From the NCBI GenBank assembly GCA_023458555.1, contig JAEWYS010000004.1:62001-126000 (forward strand): a stretch of DNA of 64,000 bases, in the 5' to 3' direction. The notes under the pieces are model-generated. The model did not search any database. It was not told the origin of the DNA and was given only the letters and a program-made list of their open reading frames with translations. Positions 26,379 through 35,425 of the stretch are shown one piece after another (position 1 is the stretch's first letter; each line of letters opens with the position of its first letter). The position numbers and the translations under genes are program-made. The stretch comes from Bacteroidota bacterium (GTDB lineage: Bacteria > Bacteroidota > Bacteroidia > Cytophagales > Cytophagaceae).

Positions 26379-26651
26379 ATGAAGAACTATTTAATTAATA
26401 CCTTGAAAAACGGACTAATATCCTCTATTAATCTGGCAATCGGCCTGATTGCTCTTTACTCCGCATGTTTCTTTTTTCTGCTGTTATTTGTAAACGAAAA
26501 AATCAGAAACGCTCCTGCACCCTTACTCGAAAGAGATTTTTCAAACTGGCAGGATAAAATCCAGCAATTACCTCATGTACTTGGCGCCTTTATCCGAAAT
26601 GACAAGCCTGACAATGGCAATCGGATAGATATCTTACCGGAAGGTCTATAG
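26379..26651 (+). CDS. Small single-pass membrane protein of unknown function
   Basis: I do not recognise this gene. From ATG 26379 it encodes 90 aa; an upstream in-frame ATG at 26346 would add 11 residues. I prefer 26379 because AGAAAAG lies just before it, and the residues gained by the longer form are not hydrophobic. A single strong transmembrane helix covers about residues 10-40 (SSINLAIGLIALYSACFFFL), followed by a short charged tail. The tail is probably periplasmic, or cytoplasmic if the N-terminus is outside. It stands alone on the plus strand between an M23 endopeptidase and recN. Confidence 0.6.
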   Translation: MKNYLINTLKNGLISSINLAIGLIALYSACFFFLLLFVNEKIRNAPAPLLERDFSNWQDKIQQLPHVLGAFIRNDKPDNGNRIDILPEGL

Positions 26652-26701
26652 CCTTTCCAATAAGCAGATTATCAATTCTGGCAATGAGAATTCAGCAGTT
26701 T

Positions 26702-28360
26702 TCAGGCCATCTCCATTAGTTCGCGAGCACTGCTTATGGCTGTCTGGCTCGGATTATCTCCTCCGATCATAACAGCTATGGTATGCAGCCTCTCGTCCTG
26801 ACTAAGTGTACGGATACTACTGACCGAGCGCCCGCCTGCTTCTTTTTTGTATACATAGTAATGTGCATCTCCGAGCGCTGCAATCTGAGGAAGATGCGAA
26901 ATGGAAATAATCTGATGATTAATTGCCATTTGTTTCAGCATTCTGCCAACTTTAATTGCTATCTCACCGGAAATACCGGTATCTATTTCATCAAAAATAA
27001 TAACAGGAAGCTCCGTTTTATCCGCCAGAATATATTTAATACACAGCATAAGACGAGAGAATTCTCCGCCGGAAGCTACGTTCTTTAACTCCTGTACGGC
27101 AACTCCCTTGTTCGCGCTGAAAAGAAAGCCAACTCTGTCAATCCCGGATGTTCCGGGCTCCGTTTTTTCAAGATTTACCATCAAAACAGAATTAGGCATC
27201 CCAACTTCCCGCAGCAATGCCTCAAGCTCATTTTTAAGCGTATCTTTAACTGCATGTCTGGCCTGAGACAGTTTATTGCCGGCCTCCAGAAGTTTTGCAT
27301 ATACATCTGTCTGCTGTACTCGCAGTTCTTCGATTTCTTCGTCCTGACTATCTGCTTTTCTCACTTTGCTTTCCAGCTCTTCCCTGATTCGGATAAGTTC
27401 GCCCATTTCCCGTACTGAGTGCTTCTGCATAAGATTGTAAAGCAGGCTGAGGCGTTTTCGTATTTCCTCTGTCCGCTCTTCGTTTATCTCAACGCCTGCG
27501 TCTTCAGACTCGATTTCACCACTTATATCCTTCACTTCAATAAATGCTCCCTCCAGTCTGTCTCGCAGATTACCCAGCGCTGGCGCATACTGACTTACTG
27601 CTTCCAGATTTTTCAATACTACCTGCAAGTTGGATATAACAGAAAAGTCACTGTTTTCGAGTATATCCATAGCTTGTTGCAAGCGACCTTTTATACTTTC
27701 CGCATTTTCCAGCATCCGTAATTCTTCTTCAAGTGACTCCTGCTCACCTTCCTGAAGTTCAGCTTCTCTGAGCTCATTAAGAAGAAACGTATTGTAATCA
27801 AACTCTTTCCGTTCATCGGCAGCCTGCTTCGTAAGCTCATCAAGCTGCCTGCTTATTTTTTTGTACTGAGAAAAAAGGCCGGAATACAGGGTCAGCACTT
27901 CCTTATTTCCAGCTACCGCATCAAGAATCATTGTCTGAAACTCAGAATTGCCTAAAAGCAACGTTTCATGCTGACTATGAATATCCATCAGACGGGTCCC
28001 TATTCTTTTGAGCACATCCAGTGTAACAGGTGTATCGTTTATGAATGCTCGCGACTTATTTTGCGGACTTATTTCTCTTCGGATAAGACATGTTGTATCG
28101 AAGTCGAGCTCTTCTTCTTCGAAAAGCGCTGCAAGGCCGGAAGACTTTTTTATATCAAATGTTCCCTCGATTATACATTTCTCATTTTCATCAAACAAAA
28201 CACGGGTATCAGCGCGGTTTCCCAAAAGAAGTCCGAGCGCTCCCAACATGATTGATTTTCCAGCACCTGTCTCTCCCGTAATGATATTCAGTCCGTCTAT
28301 TGGTGCAAGATCCAGCTCCTGAATTAAGGCATAGTTCTTAATATGAAGTGAAGTCAGCAT
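26702..28360 (-). CDS. recN: DNA repair protein RecN (SMC-like ATPase)
   Basis: SMC-related ATPase acting in double-strand-break repair, 552 aa from the ATG at 28360. That start gives the canonical MLTSLHIKNYALIQ N-terminus; an in-frame start at 28432 would add 24 residues overlapping the upstream gene and is rejected. Walker A is GETGAGKS (29-36). Long coiled-coil segments fill about 160-380 and flank a hinge. The ABC signature is ASGGEFSRLMLCIKYI and Walker B is LPVIIFDEIDTGISG, followed by the switch His in SISHLPQIAAL. It starts 4 bp after a 75-aa conserved-looking gene on the same strand, forming a two-gene operon. Confidence 0.95.
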   Translation of the reverse strand: MLTSLHIKNYALIQELDLAPIDGLNIITGETGAGKSIMLGALGLLLGNRADTRVLFDENEKCIIEGTFDIKKSSGLAALFEEEELDFDTTCLIRREISPQNKSRAFINDTPVTLDVLKRIGTRLMDIHSQHETLLLGNSEFQTMILDAVAGNKEVLTLYSGLFSQYKKISRQLDELTKQAADERKEFDYNTFLLNELREAELQEGEQESLEEELRMLENAESIKGRLQQAMDILENSDFSVISNLQVVLKNLEAVSQYAPALGNLRDRLEGAFIEVKDISGEIESEDAGVEINEERTEEIRKRLSLLYNLMQKHSVREMGELIRIREELESKVRKADSQDEEIEELRVQQTDVYAKLLEAGNKLSQARHAVKDTLKNELEALLREVGMPNSVLMVNLEKTEPGTSGIDRVGFLFSANKGVAVQELKNVASGGEFSRLMLCIKYILADKTELPVIIFDEIDTGISGEIAIKVGRMLKQMAINHQIISISHLPQIAALGDAHYYVYKKEAGGRSVSSIRTLSQDERLHTIAVMIGGDNPSQTAISSARELMEMA

Positions 28361-28364
28361 AATT

Positions 28365-28592
28365 TTAATATTCAGAAGTAAAATCGTATTGGATTTCCTG
28401 TATATCGCAGAATCTAATCGTATGCTGAACAAAACGCTTATCCCGAAGTATCAGCCCATCCGCAACGGCACGCTCAATCTCTCCCTGCCAAACTCCGGAA
28501 TTGCGAAGTATAACAGCCACTTCTCTTCCGACAAGATTCATAATTTCTGCCTGAGAATCGAAACTCTGCAATCGTACAATTCTTTTCCCCAT
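28365..28592 (-). CDS. Small beta-rich protein (Sm-like fold suspected) co-operonic with recN
   Basis: I do not recognise this 75-aa protein as a named family. Its pattern (VGREVAVILRNSGVWQGEIE, then GLILRDKRFVQHTIRFCDIQ) looks like five short beta strands with G/D turns, as in an Sm/SH3-like barrel. That would fit an RNA- or protein-binding role. The similarity is by pattern only. The stop is 4 bp before the recN ATG, so the two genes should be transcribed and probably translated together. The transcript begins just after a strong terminator (28665-28702) of the gene upstream. Confidence 0.75.
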   Translation of the reverse strand: MGKRIVRLQSFDSQAEIMNLVGREVAVILRNSGVWQGEIERAVADGLILRDKRFVQHTIRFCDIQEIQYDFTSEY

Positions 28593-28664
28593 TTTTTATT
28601 AAAGTTAAAAAAGTTCCATGAAATTAGAATAACTCTTCACTGGCTCCTTTTATCTCCGGAATAA

Positions 28665-28702
28665 AAAAAGGTAGTGACCGGTATACCGGTCACTACCTTT
28701 TT
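28665..28702. terminator. Bidirectional terminator after the LysM protein gene
   Basis: A perfect palindrome centred at 28683/28684: AAAAAGGTAGTGACCGGTA pairs with its complement, ending in a T5 run. It lies 17 bp beyond the stop of the LysM-protein gene (minus strand) and separates it from the recN operon. Confidence 0.9.
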
Positions 28703-28719
28703 CACTTTATATCAGCAGT

Positions 28720-30180
28720 CTACTTACCGGCAGAAGGCAATTCAGATAAAATGCGCTGAGCAATCTTCTCCATATTATCTGCGACAATAGTATATATATA
28801 ACTCGAATTGGAATTATAAAATGTTTTAAACTTATTTCCCGCAACCTGCTTACCAGTAGAATCGAAAATAGAGAAGTGCGTGGTAAATGTTCTTTCAAAA
28901 TCATGCGCTGCCCGGTCTAGACAGTTTTCATAATTGGTTTTAACTTCAAACTGATTTACAAAAACATAATAATCAACACTGTATTTCTGTCCGAAATATG
29001 AAAAAAACTCCTCCGGGTTTCTTATTTTCACTCCGAAATATTGTCCTTCGTTTTTGTCATACACCGCTTTTTGCGCCAGCTGCGGAGAGGCAAATTTGTC
29101 CTTTTGCTTATCCAGCCAACTTTTGTTTTTGGCAGGACTGACTGTCGCTTTTTCTATATGATTGCCCAGCGCGGCACTTGTATTAATCGCATCCTGATAC
29201 CCGTAAGAAACTGAGCTGTATATCTTATTAAGATCCCTCAGCGTGTCTTCAAACTTACCTCCAAGCAGAAAGACACTTTCATAACCCGGCATCTGCATCA
29301 TGGCAGTCATACGTCTTCTGAATACTTCGCGGACTTTTGTCGGAACTATTTTTGATTTAGCCGCAATTTCATGATCTGCATCTGAAAAGTACAAATAGGG
29401 ATCGAACGGAATAATCAGCAATTGCTTCATATCAGGATCATAGGGATACATCTTTATCCCTGTTTCAGAAGCACTCTCTGCTATTGCCGGCTTCTCAGGT
29501 AAGGCCTCTACCGGCTTGACAACTTCATTTTTAGCAGCCAGCCCACTCTTTTTTTCCTGATCTGCCGTTTTTTCGGCTGCCACAGCCGAATTTACAGCTT
29601 TTGGTGGCTCTGTTTTTACAGGCTCAGCAGATACTGACCGCGGATCGGAAGCTGCCACCGGCTGAGTATTTGCAGCTGTCGTGGTATTATTGTCTGAACC
29701 GGCCGGAACAACCGGTTTCCGAGCAGGCACAGATGCTGTAGTACTCGCGGAGGTTCCATATCCGACTATAATTTCCTGTCCGGCTTTCAGATCTGTATTA
29801 TTCCACTTCATCAGCTGATCAACGGAAACATTGTATCTTCTGGAAAGACTGTAATATGTCTCTCCCGGTTGTACCTTATGGGTCTGCGGGGCTCCTGTGG
29901 GTCTGGCATTTTCCTTTTGCACCAGCGCCTCATTATACGGTATATGTATAACCTGACCAACCTTCAGGCCGTTTTCCAGCTCAGGATTAATCTCAAGCAG
30001 ATCAGTAATAGGCACATGATACCTGGTCGAAATCCCGTAAATAGTCTCTCCCGGCGAAACAAGATATTTCAACATCATAACATTATTGATCCGGGTAACT
30101 CCTATGGAGTCCTTGACTCCTGCATAACCTGTACCGGTCATACAGAGCGAAAACAGCAACAAGTATATGATTCGTGGCAT
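28720..30180 (-). CDS. Secreted protein with two LysM domains and a conserved C-terminal domain
   Basis: Exported peptidoglycan-binding protein, 486 aa from ATG 30180 (a GTG at 30186 is also in frame). A signal peptide (IIYLLLFSLCMTGTGYAG) is followed by LysM 1 (about 35-80, VSPGETIYGISTRYHVPI) and LysM 2 (about 100-145, VQPGETYYSLSRRYNVSV). An Ala/Pro/Thr/Val-rich linker (about 145-220) leads to a folded C-terminal domain of about 250 residues that I do not recognise (starts MKQLLIIPFDPYLYFSDADH). It follows rseP with only 5 bp between stop and ATG, in a tandem run with GH3, dxr and rseP, so it is likely co-transcribed. It is probably envelope-located and linked to cell-wall maintenance. Confidence 0.85.
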   Translation of the reverse strand: MPRIIYLLLFSLCMTGTGYAGVKDSIGVTRINNVMMLKYLVSPGETIYGISTRYHVPITDLLEINPELENGLKVGQVIHIPYNEALVQKENARPTGAPQTHKVQPGETYYSLSRRYNVSVDQLMKWNNTDLKAGQEIIVGYGTSASTTASVPARKPVVPAGSDNNTTTAANTQPVAASDPRSVSAEPVKTEPPKAVNSAVAAEKTADQEKKSGLAAKNEVVKPVEALPEKPAIAESASETGIKMYPYDPDMKQLLIIPFDPYLYFSDADHEIAAKSKIVPTKVREVFRRRMTAMMQMPGYESVFLLGGKFEDTLRDLNKIYSSVSYGYQDAINTSAALGNHIEKATVSPAKNKSWLDKQKDKFASPQLAQKAVYDKNEGQYFGVKIRNPEEFFSYFGQKYSVDYYVFVNQFEVKTNYENCLDRAAHDFERTFTTHFSIFDSTGKQVAGNKFKTFYNSNSSYIYTIVADNMEKIAQRILSELPSAGK

Positions 30181-30185
30181 AGACA

Positions 30186-31514
30186 CTAGTTAAATATCAT
30201 TTTATAAATTTTATAAAAGTCATTGCTAAACACCAATACCATCAGTGTCAGCAACAGCAACATTCCGACTTTCTGAGCATTTTCGAGAAACTTATCAGAA
30301 GGCTTGCGTCCGGCAACCATTTCATAGGTCAGAAACATAACATGGCCGCCGTCAAGGGCCGGAATCGGAAGGAAATTCATAAATGCCAGCACCATCGAAA
30401 GGGAAGCAGTCAGAAACCAGAAACGTTCCCATATCCATTCTCCCCCGTATTCCTGAGCGATCATAAGAGGTCCTGCTACAGAATCGGAAGGCTTGATATT
30501 TCCTTTGAACATTTCTCCGATCGCTTTTATAGTATTAATGATAACACTAAATGCTCTTTCTGTTCCGGCAGGTATTGCCTCTGCCAATGGATAAGACCCA
30601 GAGCGTTCCTCAAGTAAGGGCTTAACTTCAAACCCGACCTTTCCGTCTTCTCCAACTGTCAGATTAAGGCTTTGTATGCTTCCAGCCCTCAACACGGAAA
30701 TATCAACTGTTTTTCCTTTATTCGCAATCAGCATTTCCTGAAACATCTGAAAGTAGGCTACAGAATCTCCATTAACTGCGATTATTATATCCTCATCCAG
30801 AAGCCCCCCTTTTTCAGCCGCAGAGCCGGGAACAACCTTCTTAACAGCAAAAGGCATAGCTGCACTAAGAAAGCGAGCTTTTTTGTTGCTGGATAAATCT
30901 GCTATAAGTGTCTTCGGTATATCAATTCGTAACAGTTTCCCGTTCCGCTCAACAGTATAATAGCTGCTATCAGACAGCAGAATTTCCGGAGTGAGTATAT
31001 CCTGAGGGAATTTTTCAAAATCTTTGCCGTTAACCTGTATAATTTTATCTCCGGTTTTCAATCCGATTTTTTCGGCCAGCTCATATGCTACAATTCCATT
31101 GCGGTTTACATCTTCTCTGGAATAATATTTTTCTCCGTAGAACCAGTATATTCCAATAAAAATAATTATACCAAGCAGCAGATTGACAATAATCCCCCCC
31201 ATCATTACAATCAGCCTTTGCCACGCCGGCTTTGCTCTGAACTCCCACGGCTCCGGCTTCTGGCTCAATTTCTCTGTATCCAGAGATTCATCAACCATAC
31301 CGGAAATTTTCACAAATCCGCCCAAAGGAATTGCTCCAAGAGAATATTCTGTTTCACCTTTTTTAAAGGAAAAGACTTTTGGCGGAAAGCCGATAGAATA
31401 CTTCTCTACCCGCATACCGAAGTATTTTGCACTCAGCATGTGTCCGAGCTCGTGCATCCCAACCAAAATGGATAATCCCAGCAATAGCTGGGCAGCCATA
31501 ATCAAAATCTCCAT
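30186..31514 (-). CDS. rseP: Site-2 protease RseP (intramembrane metalloprotease)
   Basis: Intramembrane zinc protease of the S2P/M50 family that cuts anti-sigma factors and leftover signal peptides in the inner membrane; 442 aa. The HExxH motif is GMHELGH (20-26) in the first transmembrane helix, and the second conserved motif NFLPIPALDGGH lies in the last helix group. One PDZ domain is clear in the middle (VVPGSAAEKGGLLDEDII), with a degenerate copy before it (about 145-200). It starts with an ATG that shares one base with the dxr stop (TAATG), so translation is coupled. dxr-rseP adjacency is common in bacteria. Confidence 0.95.
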   Translation of the reverse strand: MEILIMAAQLLLGLSILVGMHELGHMLSAKYFGMRVEKYSIGFPPKVFSFKKGETEYSLGAIPLGGFVKISGMVDESLDTEKLSQKPEPWEFRAKPAWQRLIVMMGGIIVNLLLGIIIFIGIYWFYGEKYYSREDVNRNGIVAYELAEKIGLKTGDKIIQVNGKDFEKFPQDILTPEILLSDSSYYTVERNGKLLRIDIPKTLIADLSSNKKARFLSAAMPFAVKKVVPGSAAEKGGLLDEDIIIAVNGDSVAYFQMFQEMLIANKGKTVDISVLRAGSIQSLNLTVGEDGKVGFEVKPLLEERSGSYPLAEAIPAGTERAFSVIINTIKAIGEMFKGNIKPSDSVAGPLMIAQEYGGEWIWERFWFLTASLSMVLAFMNFLPIPALDGGHVMFLTYEMVAGRKPSDKFLENAQKVGMLLLLTLMVLVFSNDFYKIYKMIFN

Positions 31515-32707
31515 TATCTGATCTCAGCTCCTGTATTTAAAATGTTCATAGATTTAGTCAATCCGGCCATCACTCTTGTTTCTCTGTCAGTTTCAACATA
31601 ATCTTCTAAAGAAGGTTTGGCAATAAAGGGCACTTTTTCCATACTCTCCCCAATGATATCCGCGATATCAAGGAAGCCGACCGAGCCTTCCAAAAATCTG
31701 CCGACAGCAACCTCATTGGCTGCATTAAGTATACACGGCATGTTTCCACCTTTATCCAGTGCCTGATACGCCAGTGCCAGACATCTGAATGTCTCTGTAT
31801 CCGCCTGTTCAAATGTCAGCTGAGGATAACTGGCAAAATTAAAGCGGGGAAAATTAGAAAATATTCGTTCCGGATAGGACAAAGCATACTGAATAGGTAT
31901 CCGCATATCCGGCAAGCCCATCTGCGCCTTTATTGACCCATCCTCAAATTCTACCAACGAATGAATAATAGATTGCGGATGAACGATGACTTCAATCTGT
32001 TCAGACCGAAGAGCAAACAGCCACTTTGCTTCAATCACTTCCAGCCCCTTGTTCATCAGTGTTGCAGAATCAATGGTAATTTTAGCTCCCATACTCCAGT
32101 TCGGATGCTTTAAAGCATCAGCTGAAGTTACCGTAGATAAAAACTCCTTACTTCTACCTCTGAAAGGTCCGCCGGAAGCAGTCAATATTATTCGTTCTAT
32201 TTTATTATGAAACTCTCCTGCCAGACATTGAAAAATGGCGGAATGCTCCGAATCAACGGGGTAAATATTCACTCCATGCAGCATAGCCAGCGAGGTAATC
32301 AGCTCACCTGCTACCACAAGCGTTTCCTTGTTTGCCAGCGCAATATGCTTACCCGCCTCAATGGCTCTGACTGTCGGCAGCAAACCTGCATAACCTACCA
32401 ACGCTGTAAGCACAAGATCGATGGACTCCATCTGGACTACAGATTGCAATGCTTTGCTGCCTGTATAGACCTTAATGTGCAAAGGATCAAGTGCAGAAAA
32501 CACTTTATCGTACAATCGCTCATCACCAATTACCACCGTATTAGGCTGAAATTCTGCAGCCTGCTCAATAAGAAGAGCTGCATTATTTTGCGCTGTAAGC
32601 ACCTCTACCTGAAAGCGATCTGAATTATCCCTTATAACTGAAAGCGCCTGTGTTCCTATAGAACCTGTAGAACCCAAAATAGCTATATTCCGCTTTTTAT
32701 CAGTCAT
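31514..32707 (-). CDS. dxr: 1-deoxy-D-xylulose 5-phosphate reductoisomerase
   Basis: Second step of the MEP isoprenoid pathway: converts DXP to MEP with NADPH. From ATG 32707 it has 397 aa; a TTG directly upstream is not needed. The NADPH-binding motif is GSTGSIGTQAL (10-20), the metal/substrate residues sit in PVDSEHSAIFQCL and TLMNKGLEVIEA, and the catalytic-loop residues are in ILTASGGPFRG. It overlaps rseP by one base and follows the GH3 gene by about 80 bp. ispH of the same pathway is elsewhere in this window (53932), not in this operon. Confidence 0.96.
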   Translation of the reverse strand: MTDKKRNIAILGSTGSIGTQALSVIRDNSDRFQVEVLTAQNNAALLIEQAAEFQPNTVVIGDERLYDKVFSALDPLHIKVYTGSKALQSVVQMESIDLVLTALVGYAGLLPTVRAIEAGKHIALANKETLVVAGELITSLAMLHGVNIYPVDSEHSAIFQCLAGEFHNKIERIILTASGGPFRGRSKEFLSTVTSADALKHPNWSMGAKITIDSATLMNKGLEVIEAKWLFALRSEQIEVIVHPQSIIHSLVEFEDGSIKAQMGLPDMRIPIQYALSYPERIFSNFPRFNFASYPQLTFEQADTETFRCLALAYQALDKGGNMPCILNAANEVAVGRFLEGSVGFLDIADIIGESMEKVPFIAKPSLEDYVETDRETRVMAGLTKSMNILNTGAEIR

Positions 32708-32787
32708 CAATTATTGTCCTTTATTATGGACTTTGGTAGAGTCACCCCTACAAAGTAATATTTTTTCAATCTTTTTTACAAACTAAC

Positions 32788-34284
32788 TCAGATTCCGAAC
32801 TTCTGCAAGCCTTCGGCAAAAACTCTTTCATTTGAAAGGCGCGGGACCTTATTCTGCCCTCCAAGCTTGCCTTTTTCCTTCATATAGTCTATAAAAGCAT
32901 TTTTTTTCAAAGCGGTAATACGCAGTGTGCTCAAGATATTACCGCTAATTAAATCTTTATAATAAATATTAAGATCAACCAGAGCCTGATCCAGATCGCT
33001 GGCAAACTGCTTCAGATCTTGCGGCTGATTTTCAAATTCGATTAACCATTCATGATGAGGTAACCCTTCCTTTGGTGTAACCTGAGGAGCAACTGTAAAC
33101 TCACTCAGACGCACCGCCGGATGTTTTTCAAGAGTTTTTTTCATTGCTTTCTCCACTTCCTCCCCGATTACATGCTCTCCAAATGCCGATATAAAATGTT
33201 TGATACGCCCCGTAACGATGATTTTGCAGGGATTTAAAGAGACAAACTTTACAGTATCTCCGATAGAGTATCCCCATAAACCGGCATTGGTATTCATTAT
33301 CACGGCATAGTTTCTGCCCAACTCGACCTCTCCTATTGATAATCTGGTCGGATTTTCATTAAAATACTCCTCAACCGGAATAAATTCATAAAAAATGCCA
33401 CTATTCAATAATAGAAGCAAAGAGGGATCTTCCTGTCGATCCTGAAAAGCAATAAATCCTTCGCTGGCCGGATAAGTTTCTATGGAATCAATCTTTTTCC
33501 CAATAGAATCATACAGCTTGTTTTTGTATGGTTCAAAATTCACCCCGCCATAGACAAAAAGCGAAAAATCCGGAAACACATCTTTAATCTGCTTTCCGGT
33601 TATGGCGCTGATACGATCAAAATACATCTGCACCCACGGTGGAATACCTGATATGAGACTCATATCGGCATGTAGCGTTTCTTCTACAATTTTATCCAGC
33701 TTTTCTTCCCAGTCTTCAATACAATTGGTTGCATAGCTTGGCTTCTGATTACTCCTCAGATAACCGGGTACATGATGATTAACTATTCCCGAAAGCCGGC
33801 CGATATGAATACCGTTTTTTTTAGTCATCTCCGGACTTCCGGAAAGAAAAATCATATTTTTGTCCAGAAAGCTGCTTTTGCCTGTGCTGTTCACATAATT
33901 AAGCAGCGCATCCCGCGCTCCGCTGATATGAAACGGGATCGATTCTCTGGTAATTGGTATATACTTTACACCGGAAGTGGTTCCGGATGTCTTTGCAAAA
34001 TAGGCAGGCTTTCCGGGCCATAGTACATTTTCCCTTCCCTCCTTTACCTTTTCGATATAATGACTCAATCCTTCATAATCCCTCACCGGCACGTGTTGTC
34101 TGAAATCATTATAATTACGGATACCGGCAAATGCATGGTCCTTACCAAACATGGTACCGGAAGCCTTTTTAATCAAATTGTTGAACACAGCATGCTGGGT
34201 GTCTACCGGGGCTTGCGCCCATTTGCGCTGTTGTGATACAATATAAGCAGCCAATGGCCTGCTCAAAAAAGATTTTACCCCCAT
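32788..34284 (-). CDS. GH3 auxin-responsive-promoter-family protein (acyl-adenylate-forming)
   Basis: 498-aa member of the GH3 family. Plant relatives join amino acids to auxin or jasmonate through an acyl-adenylate; the bacterial substrate is not known. The adenylation motifs are visible: AKTSGTTSGVKYIPIT (motif 1), YPASEGFIAFQDR (motif 2), and MNTNAGLWGYSIGDTVKF with TGRIKHFISAFGEHV (motif 3 and C-terminal domain hinge). All parts are intact, so it is probably an active ligase. It follows a DUF983 gene by 16 bp and precedes dxr, a setting that hints at a role in envelope or lipid-related acyl chemistry (inference). Confidence 0.9.
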   Translation of the reverse strand: MGVKSFLSRPLAAYIVSQQRKWAQAPVDTQHAVFNNLIKKASGTMFGKDHAFAGIRNYNDFRQHVPVRDYEGLSHYIEKVKEGRENVLWPGKPAYFAKTSGTTSGVKYIPITRESIPFHISGARDALLNYVNSTGKSSFLDKNMIFLSGSPEMTKKNGIHIGRLSGIVNHHVPGYLRSNQKPSYATNCIEDWEEKLDKIVEETLHADMSLISGIPPWVQMYFDRISAITGKQIKDVFPDFSLFVYGGVNFEPYKNKLYDSIGKKIDSIETYPASEGFIAFQDRQEDPSLLLLLNSGIFYEFIPVEEYFNENPTRLSIGEVELGRNYAVIMNTNAGLWGYSIGDTVKFVSLNPCKIIVTGRIKHFISAFGEHVIGEEVEKAMKKTLEKHPAVRLSEFTVAPQVTPKEGLPHHEWLIEFENQPQDLKQFASDLDQALVDLNIYYKDLISGNILSTLRITALKKNAFIDYMKEKGKLGGQNKVPRLSNERVFAEGLQKFGI

Positions 34285-34300
34285 AGAATTTAATAGTTAA

Positions 34301-34675
34301 TCAGCAAGATGCATTTCTGGATATTTCCGGGTCATATCCTACAAAAATATTCAGATAGATGATTCTTGCCAATCGGAAAAACACAGGCCATAACAACAAT
34401 AATACCGCTGTATTCAACAAAATAAATACCAAAGGCGGCAAAGGAAAAAGCAAAGCAAACAGAACAAAGTTTACAATAAAAACCACCACGCTAAGAGCAT
34501 AGCTAACATACATAGCCCCGTAATAAAACCCCGGTTCCGGCGCAAATGGCTGCTTGCAACAGGAGCAGCTTTCATGCATACTGGATAATTTCTTTAAATG
34601 ATAGGGGTTTTTATCTACAAATAAGTCTCCTTTCCGACACCTGGGACATTTGCCCTTCAGAATAGACATTATCAT
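34301..34675 (-). CDS. DUF983-family small membrane protein with zinc-ribbon-like cysteines
   Basis: 124-aa inner-membrane protein. The N-terminus carries two CxxC pairs (GKCPRCRKGDLF and CSCCKQPF), the metal-binding knuckle typical of DUF983. The segment PEPGFYYGAMYVSYALS is the family's signature. Two hydrophobic helices follow. Function is unknown. The start could be ATG 34675 or the second ATG at 34669; the CPRCRKG motif is retained either way. It precedes the GH3 gene by 16 bp and probably heads that operon. Confidence 0.88.
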   Translation of the reverse strand: MIMSILKGKCPRCRKGDLFVDKNPYHLKKLSSMHESCSCCKQPFAPEPGFYYGAMYVSYALSVVVFIVNFVLFALLFPLPPLVFILLNTAVLLLLWPVFFRLARIIYLNIFVGYDPEISRNASC

Positions 34676-34916
34676 AACTTCGATGTTTTTAGTTACTCAC
34701 CAGACAATAATACTATAAAAACATTGTATTCATGAAAAAAATCTCAATAAATTAATTTCCGGCAAGCTCCTTCCCACCGAAAAACAATCAACATGATATT
34801 AAGGAGGTTATGAAAACAATTTAAATCTATTTATCAAATAAAGAAGATACAGAAACCGCCCGGAAAGAAAACCTGCTCTGCTCCGTATAATGACAACCAA
34901 ATAAAGGATGGATTGG
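34676..34916. other. Intergenic region, no gene seen
   Basis: About 240 bp of AT-rich DNA. It contains an AAGGAGG next to a four-codon frame at 34810-34824, which I do not regard as a gene. No other structure seen. Confidence 0.4.
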
Positions 34917-35189
34917 TCAGGCTACCTGAAAATCAGGCTCATCACATATCAGCTGCTTTATTTCATTCAGCTTCAACCGGCATATTACCGGCTCTCTTTT
35001 TTCTCTGACTGAAGAATACACTTCCAGTCGTGTCATTCCTTCCAGCTCGTTTTTCTTATTATCAAAGCGGATAAGCTGAAAAGAACGAATCAGCAGGTTT
35101 CCGTTTTTAAGAATAATATCAACCGATATGTTTCTTTTTTTTAACTTCTGAAGGGATAAGATTCTCTCAACTAAACTAGTGTCTTCCAT
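34917..35189 (-). CDS. Small hypothetical protein (90 aa)
   Basis: I do not recognise this protein. It is soluble, has no signal peptide, and alternates beta strands with charged turns (for example VDIILKNGNLLIRSFQLIRF and MTRLEVYSSVREKREPVICR), consistent with a compact beta-rich domain. The ATG at 35189 lies after an AT-rich region; neighbours on both sides are separate transcription units. It could be a chance ORF, but its codon use and length suggest a real gene. Confidence 0.55.
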   Translation of the reverse strand: MEDTSLVERILSLQKLKKRNISVDIILKNGNLLIRSFQLIRFDNKKNELEGMTRLEVYSSVREKREPVICRLKLNEIKQLICDEPDFQVA

Positions 35190-35425
35190 GTTGCTTCAGT
35201 ATTTAGAATATAAATTTATTCAAATCTCCCCGTCTTTTTTTTTCATTTATTAAATAAAGGGTACAAGAAGGAGATCAGTGAGTCTCTCACAATACAAGAA
35301 TCTTTAAAACAAAAACTTGCAATAAAAAAGACAGTGTTTAAATCCTAAAAAAAACGATTATTACTATAAAAAAGCTCCTTTACCTGAATAATATTACGTA
35401 AAATATCTAAAAAAATAAAATCGCA
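35190..35425. other. Intergenic region, no gene seen
   Basis: About 235 bp of AT-rich DNA with a short GTGAG/CTCAC hairpin near 35278-35290 and otherwise nothing I can name. Confidence 0.4.

Noticed and set aside
28361..28432. Longer recN start at 28432
   Set aside because: It would overlap the 75-aa gene; the canonical RecN N-terminus is at 28360.
34801..34824. AAGGAGG followed by a four-codon frame (ATG at 34810)
   Set aside because: Too short for a gene, and leader peptides of this kind are not expected in front of the next plus-strand unit, which does not exist here.
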